DNA of 64,000 nucleotides from Hymenobacter crusticola (GCF_002154225.1 NZ_MTSE01000019.1:3790-67789), one strand, 5' to 3'; numbered from the stretch's first letter, positions 51,995 to 60,630 are shown. Notes: generated by a model from the sequence alone, not told the origin. Numbers and translations: made by a program.

Positions 51995-52270
51995 ATGGAT
52001 ACCAAGTCCCTCGTCAAACTAGCCAAGTCATTGAGCGACCCCACGCGCCTGCGCATGTTGCAAGAGATTGCGCGGGCGCAGCGGCTGGGATGCGCCAATC
52101 TGTATGAGTTTGTACCCATCAGCCAGCCCTCCATGTCGCAGCACGTGAAGGCACTGGTAGACGCGGGGCTGGTCCACTCGTGCAAGGAGGGCCGCAACAT
52201 GTACTTGACTATCAACACGGAAAAGCTGCAGGAGCTGGAAAGCTTTCTGCAGCTGCTGAAGATGCCCTAG
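51995..52270 (+). CDS. ArsR-family transcription regulator, second copy
   Basis: The 91-residue protein has its first 20 residues identical to the first ArsR copy at 45544-45831 and is about three quarters identical overall. The helix-turn-helix core VPISQPSMSQHVKALVDAGL is kept. Cys33 is shared; the second cysteine of the first copy is replaced by Tyr, and a different one appears in VHSCKEG. It follows the efflux genes by 84 bases and precedes an oxidoreductase by 97 bases, so it might be co-transcribed with either. The paralogues probably arose by duplication around the operon; DNA targets may overlap. Confidence 0.9.
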   Translation: MDTKSLVKLAKSLSDPTRLRMLQEIARAQRLGCANLYEFVPISQPSMSQHVKALVDAGLVHSCKEGRNMYLTINTEKLQELESFLQLLKMP

Positions 52271-52367
52271 GGCTCTTGCAGCAAGTCACTGCCGCACAAG
52301 GGCTTTCCCAGGGCAGGCTGAAGCAGGACCTCGTCGTGGAAACGAGCAAACACTTAATCCCCATCCC

Positions 52368-53114
52368 ATGAAAATCGGAATCATTGGCACCGGCCCCGTC
52401 GGCGGCTCCCTGGCCAAAAACCTGGCTACCCTCGGCCACCAAGTGAAAGTAACCAACACCCGCCAGCCGGCCGAATTGGCCCAGAAAGCGAAGGAGCTGG
52501 GGGCTAGCCCCGCCGCCCTGCAAGACGTGGTGCAGGACGTGGACCTCGTGTTTATCGCCGTGCCTTTCAAAGTGCTGGCCGAGTTTCCGAAAGACCTGTT
52601 CCGGTCGCTACCCCCCGAGGTAATCGTGGTGGACACCGGCAACTACTACCCCTTCCGAGACGAGAAAATCGACGCGCTGGAGCAGGGCCAGCCGGAGAGC
52701 GTGCTGGCGGCCGAGCAACTAGGCCGCCCCCTCCTGAAAGCCTTCAACAACCTGCTCGCCGAGACGATTGCCAGCGGCGGTACCGCGCCCGGCACGCTCG
52801 GCCGCATTGCCCTTTCCATTGCGGGCGACGACGCGCGCGCCAAGCAAATTCTATCCGACCTCTGCAACGACTTCGGCTTCGACGTAGTGGACGGGGGTAG
52901 CCTGGCCGACTCGTGGCGGCAGCAGCCCGGCACGCCGGCCTACTGCACCGAACTCACGGCCCCCGAGCTGACCCAGGCCCTGGCCAACGCCGTGCCCGGC
53001 AAGGCCCCGCAGCTACGCGACCAGATTATCTCGGAGCTGCTGCAACGCGAAGCCTGGCCTACGCGCGAAGAAGTGGTGGCCGGCAATCGCGCCCGGCAGC
53101 TAGGTAAGGAGTAG
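52368..53114 (+). CDS. NADP-dependent F420-type oxidoreductase family protein
   Basis: The 248-residue protein begins MKIGIIGTGPVGGSLAKNLA, a Rossmann GxGxxG motif, followed by VKVTNTRQP where NADP phosphate would bind. Later motifs LVFIAVPFKVL and VIVVDTGNYYP fit the family that includes the NADPH:F420 reductase and related reductases. Bacteroidota lack known F420 synthesis, so another substrate is likely. Cytoplasmic. First in a row of redox genes that run in the same direction to 56914. Confidence 0.82.
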   Translation: MKIGIIGTGPVGGSLAKNLATLGHQVKVTNTRQPAELAQKAKELGASPAALQDVVQDVDLVFIAVPFKVLAEFPKDLFRSLPPEVIVVDTGNYYPFRDEKIDALEQGQPESVLAAEQLGRPLLKAFNNLLAETIASGGTAPGTLGRIALSIAGDDARAKQILSDLCNDFGFDVVDGGSLADSWRQQPGTPAYCTELTAPELTQALANAVPGKAPQLRDQIISELLQREAWPTREEVVAGNRARQLGKE

Positions 53115-53168
53115 CCGGACCATGCTTTTTCCTAGGTTCTTTTTTAAACAAAATTTCAAGCTAACATC

Positions 53169-53615
53169 ATGGCAACTACCATCATGCACTCGGCGCAAGC
53201 CAAATCTATCGGCGGCCGCGACGGTCGTATTGAATCAACCGACAACGTGCTCAACCTGGAGCTGACCATGCCCCGCAGCCTAGGCGGCCGGGCCCGCGAA
53301 GGCGCCACCAACCCCGAGCAGCTCTTTGCCGCCGGTTACGCCGCCTGCTTCGGCAATGCCGTCATTCACATTGCCCGCCAGGCTAAGGTGAATGTGGGCG
53401 ACATCTCCGTGGATGCCCAGGTAGAGCTGTTCATGAATGAAGAAAACCTGCCTACCCTCGGCGTAGCCCTGCACGCCAACCTGCCCGGCGTAGACCAGGC
53501 CCAGGCCGAGGAAATTGTGGAAAAGGCCCACCATACCTGCCCTTACTCGCGGGCCACGCGCGGCAACATCGACGTGAAGCTCACCGTCACCACCGACGCC
53601 GCAGTAGCCGCCTAG
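53169..53615 (+). CDS. ohr: Organic hydroperoxide resistance protein (Ohr/OsmC family)
   Basis: The 148-residue protein has the Ohr layout: N-terminal GGRDGRIESTDNVLNLELTMP, the first catalytic Cys in GYAACFGNAV and the second in HHTCPYSRATRGNIDVKLTV. Catalytic Arg is expected in the early loop (SLGGRAREGATNPEQLFA). It reduces organic peroxides in the cytoplasm with lipoylated proteins as electron source. It fits the detoxification context, 55 bases after the F420-type oxidoreductase. Confidence 0.93.
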   Translation: MATTIMHSAQAKSIGGRDGRIESTDNVLNLELTMPRSLGGRAREGATNPEQLFAAGYAACFGNAVIHIARQAKVNVGDISVDAQVELFMNEENLPTLGVALHANLPGVDQAQAEEIVEKAHHTCPYSRATRGNIDVKLTVTTDAAVAA

Positions 53616-53670
53616 GCAGCTGTGCCCGCCACCCCCACAACTATTGAATACAAAGTCGAGGCACTCGCAC

Positions 53671-54576
53671 ATGGAAAATAAGCAGAACCCGACCGTCCTG
53701 GTCCTGGGCGCCAGCGGCACCATCGGCCGTCAAGTTATCAAAGACCTGGAAGGTCAAGCGGTCAACGTGCGCATCACCTCGCGCAAACAGGAGGTAGTCG
53801 AGCAGCTTACCGGCGAAGGCAAAGACTGCGTTTACCTGGACCTGGATGACCCCAGAACCTTCGCGCTGGCGCTGGCCGGGGTGGACCGGGTATTTCTGCT
53901 AACCGGCTACACAGTGGCCATGCTCACGCAGAGCAAAACCCTGGTAGATGCGGCCAAAAAGGCCGGCGTCCGTCATATCGTGCACGTGGGCGTGTTTGCG
54001 GAGTGGGATACCACCGATGCCCACTTTGCCTGGCACCAGATGATTGAAAAGTACATCGAGGCCAGCGGCATCGCCTGGACCCACCTCCACCCGAACATGT
54101 TTATGGAGGTGTTCACGGGGCTGTACATCCCCAAGAACCTAACCTACACCGGCTACTGGGAAGACCGCCGCATCGGCTACATTGCTTCCAGTGATATCGC
54201 GGCGATGGCCGCCAAAGCCCTCGTCGATGGGCCGGAGCGCCACGGGGGGCAGCACTACTGGCTGAGCGTGGAAACCTTCAACGGGCAAGAAATCGCGGCG
54301 CTATTGAGCGATGTGACCGGCCTGGAAATTAAGTATGACAACAAAGGACTCGAAGGCTTTAAAGAGGTGATTGAGCAGATAGTGGCGAATGGTGGGGAGA
54401 GCTGGTATGCTAATGCCAACATTGAGTTTGTGACGCAGATGCTCGACGGCCGGATGTCCTATATGTCGATGGTGCAGAATGATATCCCCTACGTGCTGGG
54501 CCGGCCGGCCAAGACCCTGCGGGAGTTTCTGGAAGAGCACAAGGCTGCGATTGTGGAGTCAGCCGAGTCGATATAA
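53671..54576 (+). CDS. NmrA-like/atypical SDR NAD(P)-binding protein
   Basis: The product of 301 residues starts MENKQNPTVLVLGASGTIGRQV, a GxxGxxG NAD(P)-binding motif of the atypical SDR type, with no YxxxK pair. VFLLTGYTVAMLTQSKTLVDAAKKAGVRHIVHVG and HLHPNMFMEVF follow the NmrA/HSCARG pattern of proteins that sense the NADP redox state or bind a quinone. A start nine codons upstream (TTG) is possible but less likely. Lies 55 bases after ohr, in the same direction. Confidence 0.85.
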   Translation: MENKQNPTVLVLGASGTIGRQVIKDLEGQAVNVRITSRKQEVVEQLTGEGKDCVYLDLDDPRTFALALAGVDRVFLLTGYTVAMLTQSKTLVDAAKKAGVRHIVHVGVFAEWDTTDAHFAWHQMIEKYIEASGIAWTHLHPNMFMEVFTGLYIPKNLTYTGYWEDRRIGYIASSDIAAMAAKALVDGPERHGGQHYWLSVETFNGQEIAALLSDVTGLEIKYDNKGLEGFKEVIEQIVANGGESWYANANIEFVTQMLDGRMSYMSMVQNDIPYVLGRPAKTLREFLEEHKAAIVESAESI

Positions 54577-54668
54577 AGGACCTACAGGCGCTGGATAGCA
54601 TCGGCTAGGGCCTAGGCCCGCGGAGAAGGTTCTGCCGGGGCAAAAACACGCATGCACACTCCTACGTG

Positions 54669-55793
54669 ATGAACAACAGAAAAACACTAAAGCTAGCTGC
54701 GGTCATTGATGGGCCGGGGTGGAATTTCTCCTCCTGGCGCCACCCGGATACGCCCGCCGACGCCGGCGAAAATATCGACTTTTTCATTAAGCAGGCGCAA
54801 CTGGTGGAACAGGCCAAGTTTGAAACCCTGTTTCTGTACGATGTCAGCCACGTCGGCCCCGGCAACATTCCCTACTACCTGAGCATGTTCGAGGGGGGGA
54901 CACTCATGTCGGCCCTGGCCATGAAAACGGAGCGCATCGGCCTCTCGCTGACGGCGTCGACCTCCTACACCGACCCCTACAACCTGGCCCGGCAGGTCTT
55001 GTCGCTGGACAAAATCAGCAAGGGCCGGGCCTCGCTGAATGCCATCACCTCCAACCCGGGCGGGATGGTTAACTTCAGCCGGGGCCACCTCGGGAAGGCC
55101 GACCAGTACCCCATGCATGAGGAGTTTCTGGAAATTCTGCTGAGTTTGTGGGACACGTACGAGGACGACGCCTTTCCCCGCAATAAGGAAAGCGGCGTGT
55201 TTCTGAATCCGCGCAAAATGCACCCCATCAACTACCGGGGCAAGTACTTCTCGGTGGACGGGCCGCTGAACATCAGCCGCTCGGTGCAGGGCCGGCCGGT
55301 TTTGTACATGGCCGGTAGCTCCCCCACCTTCGTGGACCTAGCCACGTCCTACACCGACGGCGTCTTCATGGCGGGCAGCTCCTTCGAGGAAACCTTGTCC
55401 CTCGCCAATGCGCTGACCGCAAAGCTGCTGGAAAAAGGCCGGCAGCCGGAAGACTTCGTGCGGTCGGTAGCGCAAAACCCCATCGTGGGCCGCACCGATG
55501 CCGAGGCCTACGCCAAGTACCAGGCAATCCGCTCCCTAGGTCCGTATTCGCACCGACCCGTTCCCCTATTCATGGGCTCGGCCGAAAGGATTGCTAATGA
55601 GATACAGAAGTGGTATGAAGCTGGAGCAATAGATATGCTGATGGTTCAGCAAGACCATCCGTATGGTTTACAAGACTTTATCGAGCTGGTGGTGCCCATT
55701 TTGCAAGCGCGTGGCATCTTCCATACGGAGTACGAAGCGCAAACCCTGCGGGGAAATCTTGAGCTACCAAAACCAGCGTTTCGAACCATTTAA
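54669..55793 (+). CDS. LLM-class flavin monooxygenase, NtaA/SnaA/DszA type
   Basis: The 374-residue protein opens KLAAVIDGPGWNFSSWRHP, has the family segments DVSHVGPG, LSLTASTSYTDPYNLARQVLSLDKISKGRASLNAITS and the NPRKMHPINYRGKYFSVDGPLNISRSVQGRPVLYMAGSS stretch that is diagnostic of the NtaA/SnaA/DszA group. It uses FMNH2 to oxidise small sulphur, nitrogen or aromatic compounds. At 374 residues it is shorter than the usual 430-450, with an apparent deletion in the C-terminal half; activity is therefore uncertain. GTG ATG pairs at the start; I use ATG. Confidence 0.85.
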   Translation: MNNRKTLKLAAVIDGPGWNFSSWRHPDTPADAGENIDFFIKQAQLVEQAKFETLFLYDVSHVGPGNIPYYLSMFEGGTLMSALAMKTERIGLSLTASTSYTDPYNLARQVLSLDKISKGRASLNAITSNPGGMVNFSRGHLGKADQYPMHEEFLEILLSLWDTYEDDAFPRNKESGVFLNPRKMHPINYRGKYFSVDGPLNISRSVQGRPVLYMAGSSPTFVDLATSYTDGVFMAGSSFEETLSLANALTAKLLEKGRQPEDFVRSVAQNPIVGRTDAEAYAKYQAIRSLGPYSHRPVPLFMGSAERIANEIQKWYEAGAIDMLMVQQDHPYGLQDFIELVVPILQARGIFHTEYEAQTLRGNLELPKPAFRTI

Positions 55794-55867
55794 GCAGCGT
55801 CTCCTGCTGTTGCTGCTACTCAAGCATATGGCCTGCTGCTACGAGCGGCCACTTACCTAAAGAAGTT

Positions 55868-56914
55868 ATGCCTACCCCTGTTAACGAGTCCAACCGTCCG
55901 GCAAAGCACTCAGTCGCTTATTCCATTCTCGACCTCGCCATCGTCTCGCAAGGCGCTACGGTGAAGCAGACCCTGAACAATTCGTTGGCGCTGGCGCAGG
56001 CCGCCGAGGCCGCCCACTACACCCGCTACTGGCTGGCCGAACATCATAACTCCGATAACATCGGCAGCAACGCGCCCCCCCTGCTCATCGGGTACGTGGC
56101 CGAAAATACGACCATCATCCGGGTGGGTTCCGGCGGCATCATGCTGCCCAACCACTCGCCCCTGATTGTGGCCGAGCAGTTTGGCACGTTGGCGCAACTT
56201 TATCCGGGTCGCATTGATTTGGGGGTGGGCCGGGCCGCGGGCACCGACTCGCCGACCGCACGCGCCATCCGGTCGGATTACATGCAGGCGGCCCAGGCCT
56301 TCCCGCAGGAAATCGGCAGGATTCAAACCTACTTCTCGCCCACCAACAACCAAGCCGCTGTGCGGGCTCCCGTAGCCGAGGGCACCGAGGTACCCCTCTA
56401 CATCCTAGGTTCCAGCACCGATAGTGCCCACCTGGCGGCCAAGCTGGGCCTACCCTACGCGTTTGCCAGCCATTTTGCCTCTACGCACCTGCACCAGGCA
56501 CTACGAATCTATCGCGACGAGTTTCAACCTTCGGCAGCGCTGAGCCAGCCTTATACTATCGTGGCCCTCAACGCCTACGTGGCCGATACCGATGAAGAAG
56601 CCCAACGACAGTTCACGAGCGTCATCCGGATGTTTGTCGGCATGCTGACCGGGCAAACGAGAGAGCCCATGCAGCCGCCGACTGCCATGACCGAAGAACT
56701 GCAAGAGATGTGGCATCACCCAGCCGTCTACCAAATGCTCAAGTATTCCTTTGTTGGTAGCAAGCAAACCGTTAAGCAGCAGCTACAAGGCTTTCTAGCC
56801 GAAACGCAGGCCGATGAGCTCATCACCGCTTCCAGTATGTACGCCCTGGAAGACCGGCTCAAATCCACCCGCCTCTTTGGCGAGCTGATGACCGAACTCA
56901 ACGAAGGCCGCTAA
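55868..56914 (+). CDS. LLM-class flavin monooxygenase, luciferase-like (YhbW type)
   Basis: The 348-residue protein has the luciferase-like barrel marks: YSILDLAIVSQGAT, ALAQAAEAAHYTRYWLAEHHN, VGSGGIMLPNHSPLIVAEQFGTLAQLYPGRIDLGVGRA and PLYILGSSTDSAHLAAKLGLPYAFASHF. This matches the YhbW/alkanal monooxygenase-like group (MsnO8 type). It needs reduced FMN from a partner reductase; none is seen beside it except the NADP-type proteins upstream. Last intact gene in the redox set. Confidence 0.9.
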   Translation: MPTPVNESNRPAKHSVAYSILDLAIVSQGATVKQTLNNSLALAQAAEAAHYTRYWLAEHHNSDNIGSNAPPLLIGYVAENTTIIRVGSGGIMLPNHSPLIVAEQFGTLAQLYPGRIDLGVGRAAGTDSPTARAIRSDYMQAAQAFPQEIGRIQTYFSPTNNQAAVRAPVAEGTEVPLYILGSSTDSAHLAAKLGLPYAFASHFASTHLHQALRIYRDEFQPSAALSQPYTIVALNAYVADTDEEAQRQFTSVIRMFVGMLTGQTREPMQPPTAMTEELQEMWHHPAVYQMLKYSFVGSKQTVKQQLQGFLAETQADELITASSMYALEDRLKSTRLFGELMTELNEGR

Positions 56915-57174
56915 GCGGGCGCAGCCCACGGGCCCTACCTCGCGCATCGTGCTGGTGCGCCTAATGTCCGCTAGCCGGACTCGTAGGTTGCCCGCGCCGG
57001 CTACGCTCCCTAGGTCTTGCTACCTATCCCTATTAGCCTTGAACCTGACGGAAGCGCTCGGGTGCTTACTAGGCCCTGGCCTAGTTAGGATGGCGACTTC
57101 TTTGGTGGGTAATGTATTCTTGACCACCAATTTTTTACTAATATGCGGCGCCCCCGCCACGCTCACCTTTTACT

Positions 57175-57532
57175 GTGAAAGTGTTCTTTAAAAGCCCTGT
57201 TGTTGGCTGGCCTGCCCACCTGCTGGCCCTAGGGCTACTATTTGGGGCTAGCCCTACCCTTGCGCGGCAGCTCCCCACCCCTGTCCCACTAGTGCAACCC
57301 GACCCTACGACCTACCCGGTGCAAGCGCCTGTGCATGGCCACCTAGTAGCCTTTTCTTCACGGCGGGCGACCGAGTGAAGCGCGGCCAGTTACTAGCGAA
57401 GCTGGAGCGTCCCGATGGCACGCCCACCTACTTGCTGGCTCCCGTGGCGGGGCGAATCGGCCCCACCCGGCAGAGCTAGGTGAACACTTACCCGCGCATA
57501 CCACACTGGCCGTGATAGAGACGGCGCCTTGA
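57175..57532 (+). pseudogene. Broken secreted lipoyl/biotinyl-domain protein (HlyD-like piece)
   Basis: From a GTG at 57175 the frame gives a signal peptide (LALGLLFGASPTLARQ) and VQAPVHGHLVAF, the first strand of a lipoyl-type domain. Near 57355 a one-base change is needed to go on as FTAGDRVKRGQLLAKLERP and YLLAPVAGRIGP; near 57475 another gives LGEHLPAHTTLAVIETAP and a stop. Joined, it is a short secreted barrel-sandwich domain as found in efflux adaptors. Two lesions, so it is dead. Confidence 0.65.
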
Positions 57533-57680
57533 TTTAAAGGAGGACTTTGGGTTCAACGCATCACGCACTTCGCAGGCACGCAGTGACGTACGCCCTGCAA
57601 ACTACGCCCCGGCATGGTTGTTAACTAAATAATCGGGGTGAACTACTAAGGCCAACCAACTGATTAATTGGCACTATAAT

Positions 57681-57731
57681 ATGAAAATGCAAGATTTATC
57701 GGGAAAAGCTGCCCTCGTTACTGGCGCTTCG
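57681..57731 (+). pseudogene. N-terminal scrap of an SDR gene
   Basis: ATG at 57681 opens MKMQDLSGKAALVTGAS, the first 17 residues of a typical SDR (cofactor motif start TGAS). At about 57731 the sequence jumps to a different gene, without the GxG residues that should follow. The ATG start and preceding AT-rich stretch suggest the original promoter is still present. Confidence 0.65.
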
Positions 57732-58048
57732 ATGTAGTCATCGACAACGTTGGCACGCCCTCCCTACCCAGCCTGCTGCCTTACCTGAACGAAGGCGCGC
57801 GCCTAGTGATAGTAGGAGCCAAAGAATTTGATACGCCGATAATACTCACGACTTTCGACCTGTTGAGCCTCCGGTTGCAAATCATTGGGTGCTACATTGG
57901 CCCCGTAATGTACCAACCCGCTGTGCGAAAACTGCTCGCCCAAACCCTCGACCGGGTAGCTAGTGGGGAGCTAAAAGTCACCCTCGACAAGACCTATCCG
58001 TTATCACAGGCCGCCGCCCACCAACGGCCGAAGAGCGTAGCCGACTAG
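57728..58048 (+). pseudogene. C-terminal half of a medium-chain dehydrogenase (quinone-reductase type)
   Basis: The frame starting at 57728 reads FDVVIDNVGTPSLPSLLPYL then EGARLVIVGAK and ends in LDKTYPLSQAAAHQRPKSVAD. In MDR enzymes FDVVIDNVG follows the cofactor fold and AAAHQ lies close to the end. The N-terminal half is missing and replaced by the SDR scrap, with a shared TTCG at the junction. It looks like a deletion that joined two dehydrogenase genes. Confidence 0.7.
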
Positions 58049-58158
58049 GCTGTGTAGCGATCATGCCGGACGAAGAGTAATCCGATTCACAGAATTTGCT
58101 TAGGGTCCAAGGTGCTACAGCATTAGCTACTTAATGCTTATCAGAATTTTTAACTGCA

Positions 58159-58595
58159 CGAAAAGGTCTGCTAGCTCACCTACTTACAACACTCTTATTG
58201 TGGCCATTTTTTGGGCTTGCCCAGGTCGTTATCACGTATGAAGGGACGGAGAACAAACAGTTTCCGATAACCGGAAAAGCTGGTTCTGCCGCTGTTTTTT
58301 ACGATGCCACGGAAAACACCCTGGTAGCCAAAGCGGCCAATTTTCTGGCGGAGGATATAGATAAGGTATCTGAGAAAAGCCGCAGGTATTGGCCACAGGT
58401 AGCACCTTGCCAGCCACGGTCATTATTGTTGGCAAGGTCGGCCACAAGCTTATCAATTAGCTTGTGGCCAATAAGAAGCTGGGTGTAAGTGCCATAAAAG
58501 GGCAGTGGGAACGGTTTGTTATTCAACCCATCGACAAGCCTTTTGCGAGGATAAAGCGAGCGTTGGTCATCGTAGGCAGCGACCGGCGGGGTGCC
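58159..58595 (+). pseudogene. N-terminal remnant of a GH115 alpha-glucuronidase
   Basis: Frame one encodes a signal-peptide tail (LLTTLLLWPFFGLAQ) and VITYEGTENKQFPITGKAG. After a shift near 58376, frame two carries KPQVLATGSTLPATVIIVG, a TAG, then VSAIKGQWERFVIQP and ALVIVGSDRRGAA. This matches the beginning of GH115 enzymes (secreted xylan alpha-glucuronidases), whose normal length is about 800 residues or more. Only the first 150 or so remain, with one shift and one stop. Confidence 0.75.
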
Positions 58596-58662
58596 GCTCC
58601 AGCGTTAAACGCTACCGTAAGTACTTGCAAGCCGCGCTGAGCTGAAATAACCGCGAGTAGGG

Positions 58663-58698
58663 CTTAGAGTAAGTTTATCCCTGCTGCTCTAAGAAGGC
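58663..58698 (+). repeat. Imperfect direct repeat, copy 1
   Basis: About 36 bases (CTTAGAGTAAGTTTATCCC to TAAGAAGGC) match 59772-59808 with only a few differences. It lies between the GH115 relic and the beta-lactamase-like relic; the other copy lies beyond that relic. It may be a repeated promoter-like unit or an insertion scar. Confidence 0.55.
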
Positions 58699-58740
58699 TC
58701 ATATCGTTAAGTTAAAAGATTCATACAAAGGAACCTACCT

Positions 58741-59612
58741 TGGCGGTACTCCACTGGCGGTTTCATCACGGCTTTTGGCTACAACCGCGCGCTGGGGGTG
58801 GGCTATGCGTTTTCCAACAACGGCAAGGTGCGCCACCCGAAGCTGAAGCAGTTGGTGCAGGCCTTCTTGCTGCAAGGGCTGCCGGCGCCCGCGCCCCGCG
58901 TGCCGCTCGATGCGGCGGCCGTGGCCCCGTATCTGGGGTACTACCACAGCACCCCCCGCAACGAGTTGGCCGGCGTGGCGGACTACCTGATGGGCGGCAC
59001 CACCCTGCGCCAACAGGGCTATTTCCTGCTGAATAGCCCCTCATCGGCCGGGCCGATACCCTGCTGCCCACCGGCCCGCTCACATTCCGCCGCCCCGACG
59101 AGCGGCAGGCCACCACTGTGCTCACCCACGACCGGGAGGGCCGACCGGTCCTGATCACCACGGCCCCCACGACGGCTATCAGCTACGCAACGGCTGCTGG
59201 ATTTGGGTGGTGGCTCTCGCCGGCACTGTTAGCCCTGAGCGGGCTGCTGGTGCTGACCAGTAGCCTGGCGGGCCTCTTGGAGCTGGTGCAGGTGCTGCGC
59301 CGCAAAACGCCGCGCGTGCAACTGCTACCCTTGCTGGCGACCAGTGCGGCGGCAGTCACGGGGGTGAGCGGTTTCTACCTGATAGAGCACGTGTGGCTGA
59401 CCAGCCAAGTCAACCTTCTCACCATCCTGACATCGCTGGGGCCACTGGTGTTCGTGGCGTTCATCATCGCCGGCGCGGTGCTCACGGTGCGTTATTTCGG
59501 GCAGTTCCAGCGCCCGGCGGTGGCGTGGTACCTGCTGTTCACCTACGGCACACTGGGGGGCTGACTGGCCGCCGTGCTCGGCACCTACGGCTGGCTAAGC
59601 CTGCGTCTCTAG
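58741..59612 (+). pseudogene. C-terminal part of a beta-lactamase-family membrane-anchored serine hydrolase
   Basis: Frame one from 58741 encodes STGGFITAFGYNRALGVGYAF and SNNGKVRHPKLKQLVQAFLL, matching the end of class-C beta-lactamase-type domains. Near 59035 it shifts to PLIGRADTLLPTGPLTFRRP and then to a tail with four hydrophobic segments (LLALSGLLVLTSSLAGLLEL and others). A TGA at 59562 interrupts LAAVLGTYGWLSLRL, which ends at 59612. The catalytic SxxK part is missing. It belongs to secreted or periplasmic esterase/peptidase relatives with a membrane tail. Confidence 0.7.
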
Positions 59613-59771
59613 ACAGTGTAGTCCTACCTACTCGGCCAGGCTTCCCCACTACTGCCCGTGAAGGAGATTGGACTTAACGAAAGCTTGGCCCCCAACTTTC
59701 ATAACTTGGTTTACAAAAGGCGATTCTGGTAGGCAGCGGCTCGCTGTTGCGGTAGAAAAAGATAGGGGAAA

Positions 59772-59808
59772 CTTAGCGTAATTTTATCCCCCGCTGCTAT
59801 AAGAAGGC
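59772..59808 (+). repeat. Imperfect direct repeat, copy 2
   Basis: Counterpart of 58663-58698 with an extra base (CTTAGCGTAATTTTATCCC to TAAGAAGGC). It sits in the gap 59613-59976 behind the beta-lactamase-like relic. That gap is otherwise AT-rich and empty. Confidence 0.55.
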
Positions 59809-59942
59809 CGAAATGGCCACCAATGTAGTTGCTTGTGGCTAGCTGATCAGCCTCTTTAGCTATACAAAAAATTCAACTACAAATTCACCTATAGCGAATG
59901 CGCCATTTTCCCTGTGCTTAGTAGTTAAGCTAGCTTCTTGCT

Positions 59943-60002
59943 TGGAGCAAGGCTGGCAACGTCCTTGGCTCCCTCTTTACGGCTGCAGCCAGCCTTGCTC
60001 CA
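59943..60002. repeat. 15-bp inverted repeat across the end of the response regulator
   Basis: TGGAGCAAGGCTGGC at 59943-59957 is the exact reverse complement of 59988-60002, which is the last coding part of the response regulator (EQGWLQP). The loop is 30 bases and contains the stop codon. On the RNA of the regulator it would form a 3-prime hairpin, maybe a terminator or a stabilising structure. Confidence 0.6.
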
Positions 60003-60630
60003 TGGCGTGCTTGATCAGGGACGGCGTATTTTTGACCCCTGTTTTTTCCAGTAGGCTCTGCCGGTGGGTTTCGACCGTGCGCCGACTCGTGAAGAGCTTA
60101 TCAGCGATTTGTTGGTTGGTGAGCCCACTGGCCACTAACTGCAAAATTTCCCGCTCGCGGTGCGTCAGGTGGAAAGTATCTTTCGAGTGAGCAGCCAGGG
60201 CTTGGGGTTCGGTAGCCAGCATCTTATCAAGCAAAGCTAATCCAATCTCCGAGCACAAGAACCGTTTACCCGTGGCAACCGCATGAATAGCCGTGACGAT
60301 TTCAGTTTTGTCCGCGTTCTTGAGCACGTAGCCACTGGCACCCGCGGCTAGCAACTCGCCAATGGTGCGCTCATGAGTTACCATCGACAAGATCAGAATA
60401 CGCAGGTGAGGGTACTGCTGCTGCAGGACGTGTGTCGTTGCGAGGCCGTCCAAGACAGGCATGTGCAGGTCCATCAAGACGACATCTGCGGGTATCGTGG
60501 GCAACTGGGCCAGCAAATCTTGGCCGTCCGTGGCTTCTCCTACCACCTGTAGGAAGGATTCCGCCGCGAGTATCGCCCGCAAGCCGTCGCGCATAATGGC
60601 ATGGTCGTCAACAAGAAAAATGCGAATCAT
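59977..60630 (-). CDS. NarL/FixJ-type response regulator, orphan
   Basis: The 217-residue protein has a receiver domain (residues 1-120) with the acidic pair DDH at 8-10, phospho-acceptor Asp54 in VLMDLHMP and the conserved Lys in YVLKNAD, then a LuxR-type helix-turn-helix (LTHREREILQLVASGLTNQQIADKLFTSRRTVETHRQ). No histidine kinase is found near it, so its partner must be elsewhere. It is cytoplasmic. A 15-bp inverted repeat spans its 3-prime end. Confidence 0.93.
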   Translation of the reverse strand: MIRIFLVDDHAIMRDGLRAILAAESFLQVVGEATDGQDLLAQLPTIPADVVLMDLHMPVLDGLATTHVLQQQYPHLRILILSMVTHERTIGELLAAGASGYVLKNADKTEIVTAIHAVATGKRFLCSEIGLALLDKMLATEPQALAAHSKDTFHLTHREREILQLVASGLTNQQIADKLFTSRRTVETHRQSLLEKTGVKNTPSLIKHAMEQGWLQP

